Origin: Tenrec ecaudatus
Taxonomy: Eukaryota; Chordata; Mammalia; Afrosoricida; Tenrecidae
NCBI RefSeq assembly: GCF_050624435.1
Contig: NC_134538.1
Location: forward strand, 115,394,437 to 115,458,436
Length of the DNA: 64,000 nucleotides
Direction: 5' to 3'
How positions within the stretch are numbered: position 1 is the first letter of the stretch; each line of letters opens with the position of its first letter. The translations under genes and the position numbers were made by a program. Positions 38,618 through 51,099 of this stretch are shown here, in pieces. The notes under the pieces are model-generated. The model did not search any database. It was not told the origin of the DNA and saw only the letters and a program-made list of their open reading frames with translations.

Positions 38618-40283
38618 TACTAGAGAAAGGTTAAATAAGAATCATATCCACCTGTTCAGAATTTCTTACATTTTCAACCTCAAGAAACATTTTGATCTGA
38701 TTAGTATAAGATCCATTTCTAAAGGTGTTAAAATCTAAGAAGAAAATTATTAACATACAGGTAATCCAGGGACTACTTGTATGCTAATAATTTCTTCCTA
38801 GTAGTTTTTAAAAACATTATCATAAAATAAATTATAAAATGTTGTCCAAACTACTCTATGTCAATGAATATTAACTATATAAATGAGGTAACTACATGAT
38901 TGTAAATACTACAATATACTTTTGAGAGGTTATAGGCTCTGTTGATATTCCCTGTCAAAGAAGATAATTTTACCACTCAAAAATTTAATTGGAGCTTTAA
39001 TTTTAAATATTTTTGTTCTTACATGTACTCAGTATAAATATTTTAGCAAATAAAAACATAATAACTGTTGGATAGTAATTTTTAAATTCTTCATATAACA
39101 AATCAGAAGACTTTCTAGAATTAGAATGACAGGGCTTATAAAAGTGGACTGAAATTCGACAGCTTTAAGCCCCTCAATATCATGCCTGCTAATTTATGCA
39201 AGTTTTAGTGATATTAAGTATAATGAAGTGATTTTACACTCTATGCATTGATGTCAATTACCATCGTTCTTTTTCCTGTTTCTAAGTGAAAATAAATATG
39301 GCAGCGAGAGCCTTTTCTACTTCCTCCCAGTCCGGGCGCGTCTTCCCAACCCCATTCCGTTCCCTTTCTTCAATTGTTTTCTCTTCTCACGTCCTCTCTC
39401 ACATAACACTCATGCACATACACGGACACACACACTGTTTTAATTTCAGGCGGTAAATCCCGGCAGCAGTCAAGGCAAACATCCTCAAGAATTGTATCAT
39501 CACTTTGAAGGGTGGCCGCCACACAGGGAAGCTAATCTGTTTGCTCACTTCCAGTGGCTTGGGCTCCCTGTTCTGGGTCATAGCAGGAAAAGGATTACTT
39601 CTGTTCCCAATTTCATATGAATTTTTTCCAGAGAAGGTCAATGACCTTGCCATAAGGATCCAAGTATTTGCATGATCATATTTGACTTGATGATGGATAG
39701 CCAGTTACTTTAGTACAAGCATTTGTTCTGATAAACTGGAAGCTGGGGATAAGAAGGCTATATATTAATGCATTTTACTCTGGCCTCCAGCTGGTACAAA
39801 TGATATTTTCAAAAATTCAGTAGGTTCTCAAAAGAAGTGATTGGCAGCGCTATCATATAATACAGAATGCAAGAGCCTAGTCTTGAATTTCTTGACAGAA
39901 CTTAGGCTTTATTCTGTTAACTTCCTCTGCTAATAAAATACTTTTCTAGAGCTAATTTTTCATTTGGAAACTTATCTGGTGAGTTCTACAATTGACAGTT
40001 CAATGTGATCTATAGGGATGTCTTCCGAGGGGTGTAAGCTGTCATTCAAGCTTACCAGGCTTTTCCTTCTTGTCGGCCATCCACAGGATGCAGGATGATG
40101 CTCACATTTGCATTCTGTCTTGTTTCCTTAGCAATCATGTTTTGGTAGAAGTGATTGCATTGAAATTTACTAAATGTTTGCCAAATCTTTCTCATTTAAA
40201 AGATAATGTGATATACAGGTATGGAGTTAGAAGATAGTATATTTATATCTTATCTGTAGCTTATAAAGACTATCAAAATTATA
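38618..40283. other. Unique sequence with a GC-richer island
   Basis: Around 39300-39650 the composition is richer in G and C than its surroundings (gtccgggcgcgtcttcccaa and ggcggtaaatcccggcagca), with a polypyrimidine run ending in an AG at about 39446-39449. No known coding sequence is recognisable in it. Confidence 0.45.
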
Positions 40284-40942
40284 AGGAGCCCTACTGGTGT
40301 TGCCATGTTAGCATTGGACTGCTAACCACAAGTTGCCAGTTCAAGCCCACTAGCCAACCCAAGGGGGAAAGATGAGGTTATCTGCATATATGAAGAGCTA
40401 CAGCAATGGCTCTCAACCTGTGGGTCGTGACCCCTTTGGGAATCAAACAACCGGTTCACAGGGGTGGCCTAAGACCATCGGAAAACATATATTTCCAATG
40501 GTCTTAGGAACTGAGACACCGCTCCTCTATCCATCTCCAGGCGGGTCTGCCCACATGCAGAATGCCCATATATGAGTACCTGCCACAAAGACAGTTAGCC
40601 ATGCTACACCATGCTTCAAGACAACGTTTCATTTATTTGTCATTAGAAATATTTCACAATATATACTGCCATATTATTTTTGTGGTTAATCACTATACTT
40701 TAATTATGTTCAATTTGTAACAATGAAAATGCATCTTGCATATTGGATATTTACATGACAATTCATAGCAGTAACAAAATTACAGAGATGAGGTAGCAAC
40801 AAAAATATGGTTGGGGATCACCCCAACATGAAGTGCATGAAAGGGTCGCGGCATGAGGAAGGTTGAGAACCACTGCTCTACAGCCTGGGAAAGCCCACGT
40901 AAGGTTCCCCTGAGTCAGAATGCACTAGAGGGCAGGGGGTTT
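40284..40942 (+). repeat. AfroSINE-type SINE interrupted by SPIN
   Basis: The SINE head (aaggagccctactggtgttg) and body run to 40403. The remainder (cagcctgggaaagcccacgt then gagtcagaatgcactagagg) resumes at 40876. Removing the 472-bp SPIN and one copy of its target duplication joins the two halves in the family order, so the SINE is the older of the two. Confidence 0.9.
40404..40875 (+). mobile_element. SPIN hAT non-autonomous element, longer form
   Basis: It starts caatggctctcaacctgtgg then gtcgtgacccctttggg, and ends ggttgagaaccactg. The target duplication is agctacag on the left and ctctacag on the right (6 of 8). At 472 bp it keeps the central block with the palindrome-like gaccatcggaaaacatatat that the short forms lack. 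No transposase sequence is present. Confidence 0.94.
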
Positions 40943-41439
40943 GGTTTGTATCCATTTTATGAAAAAATACATAGGATTGAACAAAATATATTTTAAAATA
41001 TCTATGATGATACATTTTTTTCTGACAGCTCCACAAGAATGCAGTAGATGGAGACATGTAGCTTCTGCATTTTTTGAAAGTATAATTGCCATTTTATTAT
41101 TATTTAGGATAGCGTTTTTTAAGGACTGGAAATCTGAGGTCAGGGAGCAGCATCTGCAGGTCTGCAGCGGGATGTGCTAAGACCTTCCCCTCCTACCAGC
41201 ACAGCTTCTGACCACCTTGTAGTAAATGGTCCAAGGCACCCAAAATGTACTTTCCCCTACATGTCCATTGAAGACACTGGCTTCAAAAATATCCCTAACG
41301 GCTGTGGCCTCTACCAGATTTTGAAGTAGGGCTCTGGCCTTGAGCCCACAGCAAGCACCGTTCATTCAGCAACAGGCTGCTTATTGACACAACCGTTGTT
41401 CTTCCTTTTCTTTGCCATCTTGGAACCAAGGACCCAAGA

Positions 41440-41640
41440 AATAGATGTACATCCTTGTCTTTTCATGGAAACCACAGCCATACTCACTTCCTATTTATAG
41501 TGACCCTTCAGGACAAGGCCAAAGTTGTAAAACTTTATGGGAGCAGAAGGCCTCAGTGACCTCCTGCAGAGTGATTGATGGCTGACTTGTGGTTTAACAG
41601 CCCAGCGCTTAACCCACGGCGCTACTAGGGCGCATGGGAT
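41440..41640 (-). repeat. AfroSINE-type SINE
   Basis: The segment agtgacccttcaggacaagg and the head acagcccagcgcttaaccca followed by cggcgctactagggcgc identify a diverged minus-strand copy. Confidence 0.75.
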
Positions 41641-43930
41641 TTCACATAGTTAGCAATTATCCTGCAATTCTTATCGTCTTCAAATATTGAGCAAAAGCCA
41701 AAGTGTATCTTTTTGGACAGCCCCAGTTTCTGCTTTTCCTCAGTTTGAACCAGTACAATTCATGAAAGATGTAATTCAAGAAGTCAGAGAGAATCTTCGT
41801 CATGATCCACGAATTCTGTTCCTAGAAACGAATGAGCTGATGTCAAAGAAAGTGGCAAAAATAGACATGAGACACCGGTGTCTTCACTTCAATTCACTTA
41901 CCATTAAGGTCACTGTCATGATCACCTTAGCAGAATGACGAGGCCGCTGGTGCCATAAAGATTTGCAGCATGGTAAAGCTATGAGTTAGTAGGATTTTTT
42001 GAAATCTCATTTACGCTTTTAGAATATCGGGTATAGGTTTTTGCTTATTTTATTTAGCTCTGATCTTTAATGGGGTTTCACAGCATAAGCATTATTTACA
42101 CTAAAAAAAAAGTCTTTGGTATTCAAGAGGCAAATTGCAAGAAATAGACTGAGTTATAGATTCAGAAAACACCTCCCTCCAAAGATATCTTTGAGCATGT
42201 CTTAAGGGTAAATGCCATTTGATAATAACATGAAATGTGGGAAACCTAAGTAATCCTTGGAGATTTACTTTAATGGAAACCTCTGTCTGATCTTTGTCCA
42301 TGAACAAATTGTTACACTGTCTATATATAAACTCTTCTGTCTGGTCATCGGTGGCAAAGAAAACATTGTCCCAGATCCAGAAATGTTAGCAATTACTAAG
42401 AATTTTGATATATTTTTTAAAATTTAAATTTCCTTTATGAACTGCCGTTTCTTCTTCTGTAAAATGGGCACCGCTGTGCACGCCCTGTGTGGGTGATGGG
42501 AAGGTAAAGGAACAGGTACATACTGGATCTTTCCCATAGTACCAGTACCACACAAGAGCCTCTGTGACTGCAGAGTGGCCCACTAGTCAGTTTCCAGAGA
42601 AAGCCTGGGTGGTCTTTGGGGGATTCCTCACCCTGTGACAGGCTATAAACAGAGCATTGGAGGGGGAGTGACTCAATCAATGGTAATTGAGGATGGCCAG
42701 GAAAAGAAAACAGAACTAGTTAGTTAGTAGCTTAGTAACTAAGGCAACTTTTGGGAAGGAAAGTCATCTGTCAATTGTACACATTGCAGTGGTGGCTCCT
42801 CCATTCATGTTCCTCTCAGCTGCCTCTGAAGCAAACCTCACAACCCAGGGGGCCTATTACCTATTAAGATGCATCCGGTTCACATGGCAGCAGCTACAGG
42901 GTAAGGGTAATTGAGGCCCATAATTGAAGAGTAAATGAGATTTTAGTGGTTGTGTTAGCATATCAAAGCCTATCAAACGATGGTAAATAACCTGTAACTT
43001 CATTTCTCTCTCCAGCTATATCGATCTACCAGTGGTATTATTTTCTTTGTCAGTAAAGGTGGATGAGTAGGTTCAATTTCCATTTAATTAATAGGGTAGA
43101 AAAGAATTTTAAAGTTGCGCTTCACTCTGCCTGGTTTTCAAGTTTGGTTATTGTTTCATCAGTTTTGCAACGAAGAGGAAAATGTGATGTTAATAGGGAA
43201 AGTGAACCAAATTATACAGTAGCCTCTATGGTGATATGTCAGTCTGGAAACGACGCATTTTTAAAGGTGCAAATGGCCGACGTGTCAGACTGTCAGATTT
43301 CAAACCCCCGGTACATCTGGAAATAATTTTTCCTTGAAAGAATGTTTTATGGGATTAAGTTATAAAAGCTGATGGCAGGCTTTATTTTTATCAAATGAGA
43401 CTGAAGGTTTTTATTAGAGGTCAGGAGAGGAGAATGTGCAATGTTTAGTTGTGAGACTGTAACACCACATGGTCAGACCAGGCACCTGTCTAGAAAGTGG
43501 CAACCCTGTTCCTGTCTTTAAAAAAAAAAAACAAAAAAAAAACAGTTGGCAAATAAATCAAATGCTAAAAAATTCATAAAAATTTAAGGTTTAATAATAA
43601 TAAATAAAACATGTTTAGAGATTTTTGTGCCTATGCTTCTAGTATGTAGGATTTAATTCTAAGACTGGATTCATATAGCTTTGAATAATTTTTTTCAGGC
43701 TTAACTTGTAAATACAGAGATGATAAAGAAGTGAGCAAATTTCCTGAGGGAATAAGGACACATCTTCTCTCATAAACTGGGATAGGAATGAGTAGAAAAT
43801 TAACCAAAGTATTCTCTGTAGGAAATCAAATTTAAGGTAAAATACAGACCAGCTGTTTACACTCTCACAGTAATTGTGTATTTTCAATTTTCCATTTCGT
43901 GTTGTCTATATAATGAACCTTGCAAGCAAT
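41641..43930. other. Unique intronic sequence, no gene seen
   Basis: No exon or RNA gene recognised. A poly(A) run lies at about 43519-43542. Frames such as 41687-41938 and 43063-43326 resemble no family I know. Confidence 0.45.
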
Positions 43931-44128
43931 AGGATCCCTTGTGGTGCAGTGGTTATGCATTGGGCTGCAGTCCTGAAGGCTGGCAGTTTGAAACCACCTG
44001 CTGCTCCATGGGAGACACCCGAGACACTCTGCTCCAGGAAACAATGACTCTGGACAATTGTATCCTGTGCTACAGGGCCACTGTGAGTCCGACGACTTGA
44101 CTCAATGCAGCAAGTTTGGGTTTTGGAG
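43931..44128 (+). repeat. AfroSINE-type SINE
   Basis: This is the best preserved head in the window: aggatcccttgtggtgcagt then ggttatgcattgggctgcag, body gaaaccacctgctgctccat, tail gccactgtgagtccgacgac. Confidence 0.92.
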
Positions 44129-44249
44129 ATCAACTATGTTTGCCTCACAAAACACAATTAAGAATAAATTTTAATGCCCAGGGATGCTAGTTGATCACAT
44201 AAAAGAAAGGAGGACAAAATCCATATACCTTGCCCGGTCACTGGATATG

Positions 44250-44520
44250 TGAATTATTTAATTTTTATAGCAACTCTGTTAGGTAGTCATTATTACGTTA
44301 ATTTCATATATGAGAAAATCCTGACCAGTTCATTCATTCTATACATATTTATTGTTACTAAAACAACGCAGCAGGCACTCACCAAAGCTCTGGGGTATAG
44401 AAGAGAAAAAAGGGAGCAGTGTACTGCTCTCCTAGAACTGGATTCCTGCCAGAAGACAGAGAAAAGGTTAAAAAACCAACTCCTAGAAGTATCCATGTAG
44501 TGCAAAAAAGTAAACACGGA
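44250..44520 (+). repeat. MIR-like then L2-like fragments
   Basis: A segment resembling MIR (atagcaactctgttaggtag then tcattattacgttaatttca) is followed by an L2-like part (agttcattcattctatacat with agcaggcactcaccaaagct). Both are ancient and diverged. Confidence 0.5.
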
Positions 44521-44994
44521 TGTTATCACTGTGAGTACTTAGGTGGGAACATCAGAGTCCTCACACCAGGAAAGCCTGTTGATGGAAGATTCCAGTGATG
44601 GGAAGAGCCAGCTGTTGGACTGGAAGGAGAGGGATCAGTGACTGAGGGAGTAGCTGGAGAGAAGCCCCAAACCCTGAGTCCTGGGGTTTTCTGAGCCCGG
44701 GAACTGCAGCAACATCATGACTGAGAAAGGCAGCTGGAGTGTCAGGCAGGACTTTTATTTGAGTCATTGGTTAGCTCTGCAAGAGTATTAAGCAAATGGA
44801 GGAGGTATGGCCCATGTGTGTTTTAAAAGAAAGGACCACTTCACTACATCAAAGTCAACTGGTTCTGGAGAGGAGGCCGGTAGTGGAGAGCACGGAAGCG
44901 AGAAAATAGGCCCTTTCTGCAGTCCAGGTAAGAGCTGGTGCCACTGGGAACAGGGGGTTGTATTGGAGATGTTGAGCATCACCCACTGCCCTTT

Positions 44995-45168
44995 CATCCA
45001 AAACGACCCTGTAGCCCAGGGTAGAGCCGCCTCTTTGCATTGCCCAGGCTGTAAACCTTTTCAGAAACAGGAAGCTTCCTCTTTCTCCAGAGGAGGAGTT
45101 GGTGGGTTCAAACTGCTGACCTTGCGGTGACTTGAAACCTATGCTTCTTCTGCTGAGCTTAGATACTA
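44995..45168 (-). repeat. AfroSINE-type SINE
   Basis: The reverse tail gaccctgtagcccagggtag, body caggaagcttcctctttctc and head ttcaaactgctgaccttgcg. Confidence 0.82.
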
Positions 45169-45309
45169 CTTTCACAGGAAAAGAACTAAGATATATGCTA
45201 GGTGTTGTAAGTACCCCTGGAGCCAATGCTCAGGCTGGGAGACTGGAGGAGAAGTAGATGGGAACCAAGAGTTTACTCTTCCTGGATAACTGTGACAGGT
45301 CTGTCAAGT

Positions 45310-45505
45310 TCACAGGACTCTGTAGGTGGTGCTAGCGATTTAAGTATATTCAGCCGCAATCTGAAAGGCTCACAGTTCCAGTCTTCCCAGAGATGCATCA
45401 GACAAAAGCCCTGGCAATTGTCTCACAACAATGATGGCTTTGAAAATCGTACTCTGAAATTCACGGGGCCACCGTGAGTCAGAATTAACATTGTGCCTTC
45501 TAGCT
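45310..45505 (+). repeat. AfroSINE-type SINE, degraded
   Basis: The head is diverged (gactctgtaggtggtgctag) and the tail reads gggccaccgtgagtcagaat. Confidence 0.65.
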
Positions 45506-46453
45506 TGATTTGCTATGAACACGTGATGCCTGCTTGCTACATGGATTTGACAGTCAGAGTACATTGAGAATCGACTTAGTGTCTGGCAAAGGGAAAATGT
45601 GAATCTAATTTTATTCTGATTTACAACTAAAGTTGGTAAATGTGTTCACATTAGCCATTTCCTTCTTTGTTATGTCATGGTTGTTTACTAGGGAAACATT
45701 GTAATATAAAGAGACCAAAATCTCATGAAATCTTTACTAAAAATACAGAATTTTGAGCAAAATATAAAAATGTATACTTTGTGTTAAATTTTATTATTCC
45801 TATGCTAAAATCAACTAATATAAATATCAATATATAGTTATGTATGCTAAAACTACTCAACTTGTTAGTATGCTTTAAATTTAATTAAAATTACAGATAG
45901 TGGGGAATATATTAGTTTTATAACAGATTTTTCCATGCTTAAGATAATACTGAAGTTAATTTATGAATAAATATCTAATTATAATTATTGCTGTTGTGTA
46001 TACATTAATTGACTTTATTCATAAATCAGTAAGCATGCTATAAAATATATTTGATGATCCATTTTCACATATAACCATGGAACTATATAATGGTACACTC
46101 TTGTAGAGGAAAATGTGGTAAAATGTATGAAAATTACAAATATTTTTTATCAAAAAATGTTGCTTCAGAAAATTATCTTACAACTACCATGTACCACTGT
46201 ACAGTGTTGTTTGCAATAGTAAAAAAATTCAAACAGTTCAAATGCACATAAGTAGATAATCCATATATTGCATAGTATGCAACTATTAAAATACTTAGTA
46301 CCCTCTCTAAGCTTTGATATGGTAAGACCTGCATGATACATTGTTAAATGAAGAAAAACAAGATTAGAAATGTTTTTAAAGTATAATTTTACTTGTGATT
46401 TAAAGCAGTAAAACAAGAAAGAGAATAAAGTTCTATGTGACTTATACTATATG
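45506..46453. other. AT-rich intronic sequence, no gene seen
   Basis: Very AT-rich between the SINE and the mariner, with no recognisable repeat or gene. Confidence 0.5.
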
Positions 46454-47718
46454 CGAGGGTACCCCCCAAAAAACCATGTTTTTTTCCCTAAGCTATGTAT
46501 TTAAATTATTTTACAAAATAACCTTATCACTCTCCTTTACACTTAATAAGTTTGTCAAATCTGTGATTCCATTCTTGGAAACATTTTTCAAACCCATCTG
46601 TTTGGATGATTGACAGCCCCTCCATTTTTTTTTCCTTCACCTCTTCTAAGTTCTCAAATTCCTGCCCTTCCATGCCCCTCTGCATTCATGGAAACAAAAA
46701 GAACTCACACAGAGGGAGGTCAGGTGCGTAAAGTGTGTGGGGGCAAGAGAGGCATGCTATTCATGGCCAGCATTTGGCGCACTGAGATGGCTGCTTGAGC
46801 GGAAGCATTGATGTGGTGGCAGAACCAGCCTCATCTGCCACAAATTAGGCCTTTTTGTCACGCACTGTTATGCAATCTTTTCAGAACCTCTAAAGAAAAG
46901 AACTCCAAATGCACTGTCCCCCTCACATCAAAAGAACAAATGAACATAGTCTTGATCTCTGACTTCAGTGGATGAACATTTGGGGGTGAGGTGATAATAG
47001 TGTCTTCCACTGGCTTGGTTGATGTTTGCTTCTGGGGTCATAGGAATAGCACCATATCTTCTCGTCAGTAATGACCTTGGAAAAACATCTGGGCTCTTCG
47101 GAGCTGTTCTTTCAAAGCGTGGCATGTTTCCACTCGATGCTCTTTTTCCTGGTCAGTCAGAACCCTAGGCATAAATTACATAGTGACCCTTCTCAGTCCC
47201 AAATTTTCTGTTAAAATTCACTGGACCAAGCTTCAGGAGTCCAGATAAATTCCATATCTCTTTCATAATCTGTCGTCGGTGGAGCACATTTGCACTAATT
47301 TTGTGGAAATTTTCCTCTGTTTGGGAAATTGATGGACATCCAGAATGAGATTTGTCATCAATCAACATTTCACCTCTTTTGAATTGAGAAAACCACTCAT
47401 ACACTTGAATTTTGCTTATAGTGCTCTCTTGTAAGCTGTGTTCAATATCACAACAGTTTCTGTGGCATTTTCCTGAGCAGCAAACCAAATTCCACAGCAG
47501 GATGCTGTCCTCTTAAATTGGCCATAACAAAAAACAAGGTTGGAGCAAGACTGCTTTTATGAAACAATTCACTGAGACCAGAGAGAACCTTCCCAAGTGA
47601 CTACTGGGTACACTAACTCAGAGTGAGTTTCTGGATGCTCACCTAGTGGGAAAAATGAAAACTGTGAAAAAGCTGCAAGGTGGAGCTTGCTTCTGGTTTT
47701 TGGGGAGGGATCCCCTCG
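46454..47718 (-). mobile_element. Mariner-family DNA transposon, decayed, complete ends
   Basis: The left end cgagggtaccccccaaaaaa mirrors the right end gtttttggggagggatcccctcg read in reverse, and TA dinucleotides stand near both ends, as mariners use. At 1265 bp it has the normal length for a family member. On the minus strand the N-terminal helix-turn-helix part is recognisable at about 47360-47480 (QVYEWFSQFKRG, followed by a DDKSHSGCPSIS segment), with degraded central and C-terminal parts. Stops and frameshifts make it inactive. It is the closest relative in the window of the copy at 7222-9064. Confidence 0.92.
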
Positions 47719-48309
47719 TATGTGTGTAAGGAAACTCTAAGAAAATACATAAACAGAGCAGTTCACTGAAGGAGAAGGAATAAGCACTGAACAAAATAAA
47801 GGGAGTTCAGTTGGGAAGGAGGTGTCATTTCCAACATTTATGCATTTTTAAAATATTGTATTTCTTTTTAAAAACTAAGTAAATGATGATACCTGTTTTA
47901 AGCACGTAAGTCAAAACATTTGAAAAAAATCTCTAAATTTAATTCACAGAAATAAAGTGAGGCATATCAAAATCTGATGTTTTGTTTTCACCGAATTTAA
48001 TTGACCTTAAATGCTCTACAACCCCAGTAGCCTAGCGACTACTCAATATATATTAAATTTTCAAAAATTTAATACCCATCTCATGCCAATTAAAAAATTA
48101 AATTAAAATATTTTTTCCTCATTTGTATAAACCTTTAGATCTAGCCCTCTTCCACATAATTCCTCACTTCCTTCTTCCCTCTAGAATCCCTCTACTTTCA
48201 CAGTCTCTCTTGAATACATTGTTACTTCTGTCTTTGCAACTGCTTATAAAAATAGCCTTTGAATTCCCTGATGCTCATCTTCCTGACACCATCACCGAAG
48301 ACAAAGCAG

Positions 48310-48724
48310 GTGCATAAGCAAATGTGGCGAAGAAAATTGATGGTGCCCGGCTATCAAAAGATATAGCAGCTGGAATCTTAAAGGCTTAAAGATAAACAAG
48401 GAGCTGTTTAACTTAGAAGCAACAAAGCCAACATGGATGAAGCACAGCAGTCTGTATGATCATGAGGTGTTGAAGGGATAAGGTATCAGGCATCAAAGAA
48501 CAAAAAAAAATCATATCATTGTGAATGAGGGGGAGTGCAGACTGGAGACCCAAAGCTCATCTGTAGGTAACGGGACACCCCCTTACAGAGGGTTGTGGGG
48601 AGATGAGCCTCCCCTTAGTTTTCAGTGGAGCAACAATGAAACATACAACTTTCCTCTAGCTCTTTAATGCTTTCTCCCCTTCCACTATCATGATCTCGAT
48701 TCTACTTTACAAATTCGGCTATAT
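48310..48724 (+). repeat. LINE 3' UTR, left arm (host of the provirus)
   Basis: Blocks gtgcataagcaaatgtggcg, gatggtgcccggctatcaaa and agcaacaaagccaacatgga match the copy at 12237-12362 in order. The arm stops at aaattcggctata, where the provirus LTR begins, and resumes at 52674. Confidence 0.85.
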
Positions 48725-48837
48725 AAAAGAGAAAGAGACAAGAAAGGCGAGGCTCATGGAGCCATTTATCTCTCCACCCTTCAATTAATCCCACACGTGT
48801 TTATCAGCCAGGTTGGCACAATAAACTAACTACCTCA
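48725..48837 (-). repeat. 3' LTR of the ERV-L provirus, truncated
   Basis: Only the U3 start is present. It shares gcatttatctctc-like and cttcaattaatcccac segments with the 5' LTR and ends at 48837 in tacctca. The remaining 450 or so bases are absent and it abuts the LINE sequence without an obvious target duplication. Confidence 0.85.
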
Positions 48838-49199
48838 ATCCACCCCTTGCCAACTTGGCACCTGAACAAAATTCTTTAGCCATATGTAATTTCCAGCCAT
48901 CAATGAAATCACACTTATACCTAGCATCAAACATCTATCATACATATAAATAAAAACAGCGAATCTAATTGTATCTGGTACAGTATACATGAACAAAGGA
49001 AATATTCAATAAGCACATATAAATAAAATAAAACTGACAATCACAAACCTCGCTTTTGTAATTTATCATGTGATTATAACTGATAGGTAGAACTATCTTC
49101 TATCCATTCTGTATTACCTTGTCCCTCGGCCAACACCTCAGCTGGCCATGGTTGCATGCCTTGTAGGTGACCCAGACCTTCATTCGTGAGGGGTCTGGG
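48838..49199 (-). other. Provirus 3' untranslated region, up to the 3' LTR
   Basis: Between the dUTPase end and the 3' LTR lie about 360 bases of A/T-rich sequence without open frames, presumably the region holding the polypurine tract. I did not find a clear polypurine run. Confidence 0.5.
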
Positions 49200-49450
49200 T
49201 CATTTTAAGTCCTGTCAGGATTGGGTTGCTGTAATTTACCATTTACTTTAATCACAGGGCATGGTAACACTAAGAGTCGGCCTATGGGATCTCCCGGATT
49301 CCAGACATATTCTTCTTTACCTCCATTATGTAGCACCAGTCCAATTTCTCCTTGGTAATCAGGATCAATCACACCACTTAGTACAGTGACACCCTTCCTG
49401 ACCTGTTGATCCAAAGGCATGAGAAGCCCAAAGTGGCCAGGGGGCATTCT
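49200..49450 (-). pseudogene. pol: ERV-L pol remnant: dUTPase
   Basis: The minus-strand frame at 49447-49205 contains GVIDPDYQGEIG, the third conserved motif of trimeric dUTPases, followed by a second conserved block with GDPIGRLLVLP. dUTPase hydrolyses dUTP and limits uracil in viral DNA (family knowledge). Its place after integrase is diagnostic of ERV-L. The N-terminal motifs are not clearly in frame, so it is partial. Confidence 0.9.
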
Positions 49451-49619
49451 CAGCTGCCAGTTCAGTGGAATGCGTGCTGTGTTTCAGGTGGGAGAGTTCC
49501 TTTCTTCGGGACCAGGACCTCCAGGCCTGAGGAACACAGGGTTGCTAGGACAGGAAGCAAACATGCTGTAAGTGGATCACTAGGAGTAATAGTGAGTGGT
49601 GCCACTCTAGCTTCCACCC

Positions 49620-50399
49620 CTTAGTTCCTGGACCCATGAATCCTGGCTAATTGGAGACACAACACCATATATTGGCTGCTGGTTTAGAGAGTATATAGCT
49701 TCCTGGAGAACATTGCCCCAACCCTGCAAGTTGTTGCCTACTAGTTGGCGCCATAATTGTGTCTTTAGGTAGCCAACTAGTAGTCCATTCCATCATTCTA
49801 TCAAGCCAGCAGCTTCAGGATGATGAGGAACATGATATGACCAGTGGATTCCATGGTAATGGGCCTATTGCCGCACTGTATTTGCTGTGAAGTGAGTTCC
49901 TTGATCTGAAGCAATGCTATGTGGGATGCCATGCCAGTGGATGAGGCATTCTGTAAGTCCACGAATAGTAGTTTTGGCAGAAGCATCACGTACAGGGAAG
50001 GCAAATCCATATCCAGAGTAGGTGTCTATTCCATTAAGAACAAAACGCTGTCCCCTCCATGATGGAAGTGGTCCTATGTAATCAACCTGCTACCAAGTTG
50101 CTAGTTGATCTCCCCGTGGAATGGTCCCATATCTTGGACTTAACCTTGGTTTCTGCTGCTGGCAAATGGGGCACTCAGCAGTGGCAGTGGCCAAGTCAGC
50201 CTTGGTGAGTGGAAGTCCATGTTGCTGTGCCCATGCATAACCTCCAACCCTGCCAGCATGTCCACTTTGTTCATGTGCTGATTGGGCGAAACAGGAGTGG
50301 CAGAGGAAAGAGGAGGACCAGTCTCCATAGCACATTTCATCTTATCCACTTGATTATTAAAGTCCTCCTCTTCAGAGGTAACCCTTTGAAGTGCGTTCA
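49620..50399 (-). pseudogene. pol: ERV-L pol remnant: integrase
   Basis: At 50335-50090 the minus strand reads through the integrase N-terminal zinc-binding region (CPICQQQ with an upstream HEQSGHAG). Further on, 50010-49801 encodes parts of the catalytic core in changed frames. Internal stops, including one around 50090, and frame changes make it inactive. The spacing matches the order RNase H, integrase. Confidence 0.85.
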
Positions 50400-50880
50400 C
50401 GAGATACAATCGCCTTTACTTTATTGGCCCATTCAGAGAGGTCTATCCACATACCTCTTCCCCACACCTCCTTGTCACCAATTTTCCAATCATGTTCCTT
50501 CCAATTCCCTGACCATCCAGCCAAGCCATTAGCCACAGCTCATGAATCAGTATACAATCTCACATCTGGCTATTTTTCCTTATATGCAAACTGAACGGCC
50601 AGGTACACTGCTCAAAGTCCTGCCCATTTGGAGGATTTTCCTTCACCACTGTCCTTTATGGAGATTCCAGAAAGGGGCTGTAGTGCTGCTGCTGTCCACT
50701 TACGAGTGGCACCTGCATATTGTGCAGAGCCATCCGTAAACCAAGCATGACTTTTTTGGTCTTCAGTTAAAGTATGGTAAGGAACTCCCCAGGAGACCAT
50801 ATGTGCAGACTGGGAGAAAGAAGGTAATGTGACAGGAGTGGAGACTGTGGGCATTTAGGCCACTTCTTCATGCAGCTTAC
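50400..50880 (-). pseudogene. pol: ERV-L pol remnant: RNase H
   Basis: The minus-strand segment at 50854-50612 contains WFTDGSA, the RNase H motif carrying the first catalytic aspartate, and ends at a stop. Continuations toward 50400 lie in other frames. It directly follows gag in the window, so the reverse transcriptase domain that should precede it is gone. Confidence 0.85.
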
Positions 50881-51099
50881 TTGTCCCTTCAGGTCCTGCT
50901 TTGACCCAATCTCATATACACCACTTCCATTTAACAATGGTGCTTCAAGTTGGTCTAATCTAGGCCATCTGGCAGTCTATGCTTCAGCAAACCAACCAAA
51001 TAATTAGATCCTCTCTTAGCCTCTCTCGCAGAGACATTGAAAGGAGAGTCTGTGCTTAGGGGTCCCATCTCCAGAAACTCAGACCGGTCTAATATTACA

